Shown here piece by piece: positions 58,713 to 64,000 of a stretch of DNA of 64,000 bases; within the stretch, counting starts at the first letter, position 1, and each line of letters opens with the position of its first letter. The position numbers and the translations under genes are program-made. Source of the DNA: Roseomonas genomospecies 6 (GTDB lineage: Bacteria > Pseudomonadota > Alphaproteobacteria > Azospirillales > Azospirillaceae); contig NZ_QOKW01000010.1 of assembly GCF_008365375.1 (NCBI RefSeq), positions 124,001-188,000 on the forward strand, in the 5' to 3' direction. Under the pieces are notes generated by a model, which was given only the letters and a program-made list of their open reading frames with translations, did not search any database and was not told the DNA's origin.

Positions 58713-61060
58713 TCGTGCCCTCCCGCCGACGGCTCGCCCCTCCGTTCGCCAAGCCGTTCGCCCGGCCGTTCGACAGGCAGGGTGAAGCGGAAGAGGCTGC
58801 CTTCGCCCTCCGCCGCTTCCACCCGGATGTGGCCGCCGTGATGCTCGACGATCTTCTTGCAGACGGCCAGCCCCACCCCGGTGCCCTCATACTCCTCGCG
58901 GCGGTGCAGGCGCTGGAAGATGCCGAACACGCGCTCCCGATGCTCCGGCGCGATGCCGATGCCGTTGTCCCGCACGCCGAACACCCAATGCGCCCCGTCG
59001 CGCCGGCAGGTGATGCGCACGACGGGGGCCGTGTCCGGCCGGCGGTACTTCACCGCGTTGCCGATCAGGTTCTGGAACAGCCGCACCAGCTCGTTCTCGT
59101 CGCCCGCCACGTTGGGAAGCGCTCCCTCCACGGTGACGGACGCCGACGCCTCGGCCATCGCGGCCTGAAGGTTCTGCAGCGCCGTGCCCACCACGCCGTC
59201 GAGGTCCACCGGGTTGAAGCCACGGGTGCGGCGTCCGACCCGGCTGTATTCCAGCAGGTCCACGATCAGCCGGTCCATGCGCTGGGCGCCGTCGCGGGCG
59301 AAGCGCATGTACTCCTCGGTCTCCGCGTCCAGCGTGCCGGCCAGATCGCTCTGGATCAGCGTCAGGTAGCTGTTGATGGTGCGCAGCGGCTGACGCAGGT
59401 CGTGGGAGGCGACATAGGCGAAGGCCTCCAGCTCCGCGTTGGAGCGTTCCAGCTCCGCCGTCTTGCCGTGCAGCGCGGCCTCCGCCCGGCGGCGTTCCGT
59501 GATGTCGTGGACCAGAGACAGCAGCAGGCGGCGCCCGTTGACCCGCACCGGGCTGCCGTAGATCTCCACGTCGCGGACCTCGCCGGACGACAGGCGGTGG
59601 CGGCTCAGCGCCGTCAGGCTGCCCTCGTGCCGGACCCAGCCGGTGCCGGACACCAGCCCTTCCGGCGCGCCCTCCTCCGGCGGAACGCTGATGGCGTCGA
59701 GCGGCAACCCGCGCAGCGTCTCCAGCGGGTGGCCGTAATAGGCCGCCGCCGCCGGGTTGGCGTCCTCGATCACGCCGCTGGCCGGATCGATCAGCAGCTT
59801 GACCGCGCGGCTAGCGACGAACATCTGCTCGAACAGGGCGTGGCGCTCCAGCAGGGCCTGCTCGGCGCGCTTGCGCTCGCTGATGTCGACCATCGCACCG
59901 ACGATGCCCGCGGGCCGCCCGCCGTTCCGGCAATAGACCGCCTTGGAAACCACCACGTCGCGCAGCGCGCCGTCGGCGCAGCGCACCTGCGTCTCGAAGG
60001 TCTGGGTCCGGCCGGTGGACAGCAGCGCCTCGTTTGCGGCGTGATCCTGGTCGGCCAGTTCCTGCGGGGCGAGGTCCGACACCATCTTGCCGAACAGCGC
60101 CAGCCGGTCCAGCCCCAGCCAATCCTCCAGCGTCGCGTTGGCGTCGGTGTAGAAGCCCGACACGTCCTGGATGAAGATCGGAACCGGCACCGTGTCCAGC
60201 AGGACGCGCTGAAAGGCGATTCTGTCGTTGACCGTCTGTTCGGCGCGGCGGCGAACCGTCACGTCCTCGACGATCCAGACATAGCCGAGCGCGGGAAGAT
60301 CCTTGTGAATGCGGCGGCCGATGATGCGGCACCAGATTTCGCACCCGTCGCCGCGGCGCATCGGGATCGTGTCGTCGAAGGTTTCGCCCCGCGCCATCAC
60401 CGGATAGGCCCGGCGCCCGATGTCCTCGAAGACCGCGTCGTCGCCGTAGATGATGCGGACGCTCGCCCCGGCCATCGCCGCCATGGGCCGCTGCACGATG
60501 GAGCCCATGGCCTCGTTGGTGCGCAGGATGCGGCGCTGGCCGTCCACGATGAGGATGCCGACCGGCGCGTTGGCCAGAATGGCGTCCAGCCGCGCGCGGG
60601 AATCGTCCACCTCGGTTACGTCGGCCACGTCGGCGTCCGGCCGGGGCGGCGGGGCCTCGGACGCCAGACGCCCTTCGATGAGACGCCCCTCGACGAGCAG
60701 ACCGGCCCGCCCGCCCTCGTCCCAGCCGGAGCACAGGCAGTCCACCGCCACCGGCCCGCGGCGGGTCCGGAAGGTCAGCCGTTCCCGCACCGCCTTCCCC
60801 CGCGCGAAGGCCGCCCGGTGGAGCGCGAGACGCGCCCGCGCATCCTCCGGCAACGGCTGCCCGTCCGCCGTCCCGCACAGGTCGCGGGCGCTGCGGTTGG
60901 CCCAGCGCAGGCCACCGTCGTCCATCCCGAACAGCCAGACGGGCGAACGCAGCGCGTCCAGCCCCACGGGTCCGCCGGATAAACCCCGACCCGCTTTCGC
61001 AAGCCGGCCGGTGGACCGGTTCCGATACGATGTCCGGCGTAGAGCCCTCGCCATGTTCAT
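58709..61060 (-). CDS. Multi-PAS cytosolic sensor histidine kinase
   Basis: A 783-residue soluble kinase with three or four PAS domains: LDALRSPVWLFGMDDGGLRW (about 33), LDAILANAPVGILIVDGQRR (about 160), QRVLLDTVPVPIFIQDVSGF (about 280) and EQMFVASRAVKLLIDPASGV (about 405). A coiled segment leads to HisKA FAYVASHDLRQPLRTINSYL and HATPase_c with NLIGNAVKYRRP and GTGVGLAVCKKI. MNM at 61060 is the start with a normal composition; there is no strong ribosome-binding site. It is the first gene of the signalling operon, and its upstream region carries two palindromic direct repeats. No membrane helix or receiver is present. Confidence 0.87.
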   Translation of the reverse strand: MNMARALRRTSYRNRSTGRLAKAGRGLSGGPVGLDALRSPVWLFGMDDGGLRWANRSARDLCGTADGQPLPEDARARLALHRAAFARGKAVRERLTFRTRRGPVAVDCLCSGWDEGGRAGLLVEGRLIEGRLASEAPPPRPDADVADVTEVDDSRARLDAILANAPVGILIVDGQRRILRTNEAMGSIVQRPMAAMAGASVRIIYGDDAVFEDIGRRAYPVMARGETFDDTIPMRRGDGCEIWCRIIGRRIHKDLPALGYVWIVEDVTVRRRAEQTVNDRIAFQRVLLDTVPVPIFIQDVSGFYTDANATLEDWLGLDRLALFGKMVSDLAPQELADQDHAANEALLSTGRTQTFETQVRCADGALRDVVVSKAVYCRNGGRPAGIVGAMVDISERKRAEQALLERHALFEQMFVASRAVKLLIDPASGVIEDANPAAAAYYGHPLETLRGLPLDAISVPPEEGAPEGLVSGTGWVRHEGSLTALSRHRLSSGEVRDVEIYGSPVRVNGRRLLLSLVHDITERRRAEAALHGKTAELERSNAELEAFAYVASHDLRQPLRTINSYLTLIQSDLAGTLDAETEEYMRFARDGAQRMDRLIVDLLEYSRVGRRTRGFNPVDLDGVVGTALQNLQAAMAEASASVTVEGALPNVAGDENELVRLFQNLIGNAVKYRRPDTAPVVRITCRRDGAHWVFGVRDNGIGIAPEHRERVFGIFQRLHRREEYEGTGVGLAVCKKIVEHHGGHIRVEAAEGEGSLFRFTLPVERPGERLGERRGEPSAGGHE

Positions 61061-61366
61061 TGCCGCCTGGATGTCCGTTGAGCCGGTTGCCGTTGCAACG
61101 CATCGACCGGCGGAACGCCGGTAATGCATCGACCGGCGGAACGCCGGACACACGGAAAACCGCAGCCGCCGCCAGTTGCCGGGCGACACTACATCGCAAC
61201 CCGCATGGGTCCATCGGCAAATTGTCACACTCTTTTCTTGCGCAACACCCTTCCTGTGCTTGCAAAAGTATCGAAACGGCAGCGGGAACATTCCTGTCGC
61301 CTCCTGCGCATATCCCTTTCCGGAGCGCATCCGCTTCGGACAGAAAGCGTCATCGGGAGGACGGAT
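61061..61366. other. 306-bp upstream region of the signalling operon
   Basis: It lies between the LysR gene end and the multi-PAS kinase start, both minus strand. It holds two perfect 22-bp direct repeats (61100 and 61126), each with a palindrome, and near 61319-61340 an imperfect hairpin (TCCGGAGCG with CGCTTCGGA) that could end the LysR transcript. No coding frame is supported. Confidence 0.5.
61100..61147. promoter_or_regulatory. Two 22-bp direct repeats, each holding a CCGGCG-GAA-CGCCGG palindrome
   Basis: GCATCGACCGGCGGAACGCC plus GG occurs at 61100-61121 and 61126-61147, with four bases TAAT between. The last 15 bases of each copy form a perfect 6-3-6 palindrome (61107-61121 and 61133-61147), 26 bases apart centre to centre. 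They lie about 47 and 73 bases upstream of the kinase start codon, a normal place for a tandem operator. Confidence 0.55.
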
Positions 61367-62386
61367 TCAGTCGTCGCCGAACTGGGTCGCGATCCAGGCG
61401 TCCACCGCCGCCTGATCGAAGCGGCGGTCGAGCGGGATGGCGGCAACGGCGGCGCGGCAATGCTCGATGAAGGCGCGCTCCGCCCGGTTCATCTTGGAAG
61501 CGGGATTCCACAGCAGATGGATGTCCACCGGGGCCACCCCCTCCTCCGGCGGCAAGGGCCAGAGCAGACCGTCGCGAACGTCCCGTTCCGCGACATGCCG
61601 GGGCAGCGGCCCGATTCCCAGCCCCACGGAGATCATCCGGCGCACCTCGTCCAGATTGACCGAGGCGCCGACGATCCGGCTCTCGATTCCCTCCTGCGCG
61701 CGGAAGACGGCCAGCGGCGACAGCACCCCGCCGATCTGGTCGGAGGTGAAGGAGACGAAACCCTCGCTGCGCAGGTCGCTCAGCGTCAGGCCGGTGCGTC
61801 CGAACAGCGGATGGCGCGGCCCGCAGTACAGGCCGTAGATCTGGCGGGCGAACAGCGCGTGCTCGACCAGCGGCGGCGGCTCCCGCATCAGGCAGAGGCC
61901 GAGCGAACCGGTCTTCTGCTGGATCGCCATGTGGACGTCGGCGCTGGCCATCACGTCCAGCCGGAAGGTCACCTGCGGGTGGGTGGCGTGGAACCGCTCC
62001 AGAAGGGCGTCGAACAGGAGCGACTGGATTCGGCTGGCCAGCAGGATTCGGATGTGGCCGGAAATCTCCTCGCGGATGTCGCGCATCAGGACGGCGAAGC
62101 GGGAGATGTTGCCGTAGATCTCCAGCACCTCGGCATAGATGATCGCGCCCGCCTCGGTCACCCGGAAGCGGCCCTGACCGCGCTCGATCAGGCAGCGGCC
62201 CATCTGGTCCTCCAGCCGCTTCAGCGCCTGGGACACCGCCGGCTGGGTCAGGCCGAGGCGCTGCGCCGCGCGGGTCAAGCCCTGCTCCTGCACGATCACC
62301 ATGAAGGTGCGCAGCAGGTTCCAGTCCAACTGGTGGCCGAGCCGCTCCAGATCGCGCGCCGTCATCGGGGGAAAACCCATCGCCAT
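61367..62386 (-). CDS. LysR-family transcriptional regulator
   Basis: A 339-residue DNA-binding regulator. The winged HTH (about 20-80) reads DWNLLRTFMVIVQEQGLTRA, then AQRLGLTQPAVSQALKRLED, the canonical LysR pattern. The effector-binding domain (about 105-315) has HIRILLASRIQSLLFDALLE and FTSDQIGGVLSPLAVF. The start is MAM at 62386, with AGGA upstream; ATGs at 62380 and 62365 are possible. It diverges from the M20 deacylase gene across 215 bases, the classic arrangement in which a LysR protein controls its neighbour and itself. Confidence 0.9.
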   Translation of the reverse strand: MAMGFPPMTARDLERLGHQLDWNLLRTFMVIVQEQGLTRAAQRLGLTQPAVSQALKRLEDQMGRCLIERGQGRFRVTEAGAIIYAEVLEIYGNISRFAVLMRDIREEISGHIRILLASRIQSLLFDALLERFHATHPQVTFRLDVMASADVHMAIQQKTGSLGLCLMREPPPLVEHALFARQIYGLYCGPRHPLFGRTGLTLSDLRSEGFVSFTSDQIGGVLSPLAVFRAQEGIESRIVGASVNLDEVRRMISVGLGIGPLPRHVAERDVRDGLLWPLPPEEGVAPVDIHLLWNPASKMNRAERAFIEHCRAAVAAIPLDRRFDQAAVDAWIATQFGDD

Positions 62387-62417
62387 AAATCCTGCTTATG
62401 TCGGCAATGAGGATTAT
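62385..62417. promoter_or_regulatory. Inverted-repeat candidate for the LysR regulator
   Basis: ATAAATCCT at 62385-62393 and AGGATTAT at 62410-62417 form an imperfect inverted repeat overlapping the LysR start codon within the 215-bp divergent region. A second inverted repeat (CCCCGGT with ACCGGGG, 62474-62505) lies nearer the deacylase. Neither is a clean T-N11-A box. Confidence 0.25.
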
Positions 62418-62601
62418 CGATTTGGCGGGGAATGAGAAGCTGAATTGTAATACGCCGGTAGTCAGCGGTCGATCCCCGGTGAGGCCCGCAAGGGAAAAAC
62501 CGGGGTCATAGTCCGAAAGTCGAAATCGCCACGGTGTCTTTCCGGAGATTTGCGGACACACACGGACGACTGCGCGGCGAAGTGGTAAGAACGGAGTCGT
62601 C

Positions 62602-63912
62602 ATGCCCGCATCCCACGAGGGTGAGCGGAGCATTGCAGCCGTGGACCGGGACGCGATCCTGGACGCGGTGGCGGTGCTGCGCGAGGATGGAGTGCGCCTG
62701 CTGTCCGATCTGGTCCGGAGCCCCAGCCTGCTGGGGCAGGAAGGCCCGGCGCAGGATCTGATGGAACGGATCTTCCGGGACATGGGCCTGGAGGTGGATC
62801 GCTTCGCCATCGACGAGGAGGCGCTGAAGGCCCAGCCCGGCTGGTCGCCCTCGCTGATCTCCTACGAGGGGCGCGAGAACGTCGTCGGCGTCCACAGGCC
62901 CCGGCGGGCGACCGGCAAGTCGCTGATCCTGAACGGTCACATCGACGTGGTGCCGACCGGGCCGGAAGAGCTGTGGTCCGCCCCGCCCTTCGAGCCGGTG
63001 GTCCGCGACGGCCGCCTCTACGGGCGCGGCGCCGGCGACATGAAGGCGGGCATCGCCGCCTACGTCATGGCCTTCAAGGCGCTGCGGAGCCTGGGCGTCC
63101 AGCCTGCCGCCCCGGTCTATCTCCAGTCCGTGGTCGAGGAGGAATGCACCGGCAACGGCGCGCTCGCCTGCGTCGCCCGCGGCTACAAGGCCGACGCCGC
63201 GGTGATCCCGGAACCCTTCAACCACACGCTTCAGATCGCCCAGATCGGCGTGATCCGCTGCGAACTGGAGGTGACGGGCCGCCCCGCCCATGTGCTGGAC
63301 ACCGGGGCCGGGCTGAACGCCATCGAGGCGGCCTTCCGCCTGCTGAAGCATCTTAAGGCGCTGGAATCGGCCTGGAACCATCCCGACGGGCGCCATCCGG
63401 CCTACGCGCACCACCATCACCCCTACAATCTGAACGTCGGGCACATCGACGGCGGCGAATGGGCGTCCTCGGTCCCCACCCGCTGCCGGATGGAGCTGCG
63501 CTTCGGCTTCCCGCCGGGCCGGGCCGCCGCCGAGGTCAGCGCGGAGATCGAGCGCGCGGTGGCCGAGGCCTGCCGCACCGACTCCGACCTCAAGGGGATC
63601 GACGCCCGCGTCATCTTCCGCGGGTTCCAGGCGGAAGGCTGCACGCTGGACCCCGACCACCCGATGCTGGAGGCGCTGGACGCCGCGCACCGGTCGATCT
63701 TCGGGACTCCGGCGCCGAAGCTGGCCCAGACCTGCACCACCGACGTCCGCAATTTCCTGCTCTACGGCGACACGCCGGCCACCTGCTACGGCCCGGAGGC
63801 GGAGCGCATCCACGGGATCGACGAGTCCGTCTCGCTCGACAGCATGGCGAAGGTGACCGCCGTGCTCGCCCTGTTCATGGCCGACTGGTGCGGCCTGGAA
63901 TCCATTGCGTGA
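62602..63912 (+). CDS. M20-family ArgE/DapE-type deacylase
   Basis: A 436-residue dizinc amidohydrolase. Metal and catalytic motifs are LNGHIDVVPTG (His, Asp), RGAGDMKAGIAAYVMAF (bridging Asp), VVEEECTGNGAL (catalytic Glu and metal Glu) and a late HGIDESVSL (metal His). The dimerisation domain begins GVIRCELEVTGRPAHV. GGAG lies seven bases before the ATG. The family includes acetylornithine deacetylase, succinyl-diaminopimelate desuccinylase and N-formyl or N-acyl amino-acid deacylases. Adjacent to a LysR regulator and followed by a probable exported binding protein, a catabolic role with an imported amide is more likely than biosynthesis. Confidence 0.88.
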   Translation: MPASHEGERSIAAVDRDAILDAVAVLREDGVRLLSDLVRSPSLLGQEGPAQDLMERIFRDMGLEVDRFAIDEEALKAQPGWSPSLISYEGRENVVGVHRPRRATGKSLILNGHIDVVPTGPEELWSAPPFEPVVRDGRLYGRGAGDMKAGIAAYVMAFKALRSLGVQPAAPVYLQSVVEEECTGNGALACVARGYKADAAVIPEPFNHTLQIAQIGVIRCELEVTGRPAHVLDTGAGLNAIEAAFRLLKHLKALESAWNHPDGRHPAYAHHHHPYNLNVGHIDGGEWASSVPTRCRMELRFGFPPGRAAAEVSAEIERAVAEACRTDSDLKGIDARVIFRGFQAEGCTLDPDHPMLEALDAAHRSIFGTPAPKLAQTCTTDVRNFLLYGDTPATCYGPEAERIHGIDESVSLDSMAKVTAVLALFMADWCGLESIA

Positions 63913-63941
63913 AGTGAATCAACAATAAGGGGGCTTCAGAC

Positions 63942-64000
63942 ATGAGCAATCGTTTGCGTCACTTTCGACAAACCCTGACCGCCGCGGCGTTGGCCGCCGC
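63942..64000 (+). CDS. Start of an exported protein, probably an ABC substrate-binding protein
   Basis: Only the first 19 codons are in the window: MSNRLRHFRQTLTAAALAA, a basic n-region followed by the start of an Ala-rich hydrophobic core, as in a signal peptide. A purine-rich AAGGGGG lies eight bases before the ATG. It begins 29 bases after the deacylase stop on the same strand. The assignment as a transporter binding protein is inferred from position and signal sequence alone. Confidence 0.5.
   Translation, partial: MSNRLRHFRQTLTAAALAA

Noticed and set aside
61133..61340. A continuation of the multi-PAS kinase upstream to 61330
   Set aside because: The frame stays open, but the extra 90 residues run through the palindromic repeats and are Arg/Cys-rich without a PAS pattern. 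The MNM start at 61060 is preferred.
1..64000. tRNA or rRNA genes, CRISPR arrays, complete insertion sequences or prophage genes
   Set aside because: No cloverleaf-like sequence, repeat-spacer array, transposase or phage structural gene was recognised on either strand.

Overview
The window is high-GC DNA (around 68 percent by eye, with strong third-position GC) whose gene content fits an alphaproteobacterium of the Azospirillum type. That placement is an inference from family content and base composition; no rRNA or other taxonomic marker is present. I see no tRNA, rRNA, CRISPR array, intact insertion sequence or prophage. Nearly all of the many long antisense frames are composition shadows.

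Layout. 0-8.5 kb: housekeeping and accessory genes on the + strand (FemAB-like acyltransferase, SIS sugar-phosphate isomerase domain, a DUF1796-like protein translationally coupled to an SGNH hydrolase, a THUMP RNA methyltransferase, a lone molybdopterin oxidoreductase), ending against a convergent Anbu proteasome-like peptidase. 8.5-9.6 kb: a small Gln-rich protein gene with its own terminator, then about 780 bp without a convincing gene. 9.6-12.3 kb: a tightly coupled three-gene operon (OpgC-type membrane acyltransferase plus two SGNH-like proteins). 12.5-19.3 kb: TPR-FkbM methyltransferase, a decayed ABC-permease scrap, an MFS transporter and a large hybrid histidine kinase. 19.4-28.5 kb: small proteins, a degenerate patatin-like protein, an RNase J paralogue, a Gly/Tyr/Arg-rich BON protein, a GH15 glucoamylase-like enzyme and a secreted beta-helix protein. 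28.8-32.6 kb: four related regulators, three LuxR/NarL-type and one receiver-only, all with Asn in place of the phospho-acceptor Asp.

32.7-51.6 kb is an exopolysaccharide locus with two divergent arms around a 560 bp control region. The left arm makes nucleotide sugars and starts assembly: UDP-glucose dehydrogenase, UDP-xylose synthase, three other SDR epimerases, two glycosyltransferases and the priming polyprenyl-phosphate sugar transferase. The right arm carries a Wzc-like tyrosine autokinase, a Gfo/Idh/MocA-SDR fusion enzyme, a Wzx-like flippase, a GT4 glycosyltransferase and a Wzy/ligase-like polymerase. UDP-glucose to UDP-glucuronate to UDP-xylose is the one pathway the genes spell out. 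No Wza-type outer-membrane export gene is visible. A convergent 945-residue beta-helix protein with two tandem CBM60-like modules follows directly and is a paralogue of the one at 27 kb.

54.8-64 kb: a small cytochrome c; a signalling operon of two histidine kinases and a REC-PAS-GGDEF protein joined by ATGA overlaps, followed by a separate single-domain response regulator; two 22-bp direct repeats, each holding a palindrome, upstream of that operon; then a LysR regulator divergent from an M20 deacylase, and the first codons of a probable exported protein at the window edge.

The most unusual elements are the cluster of Asp-less receivers, the beta-helix/CBM60 protein next to a xylose-nucleotide-making locus, the OpgC plus active/degenerate SGNH operon, and the oxidoreductase-SDR fusion.
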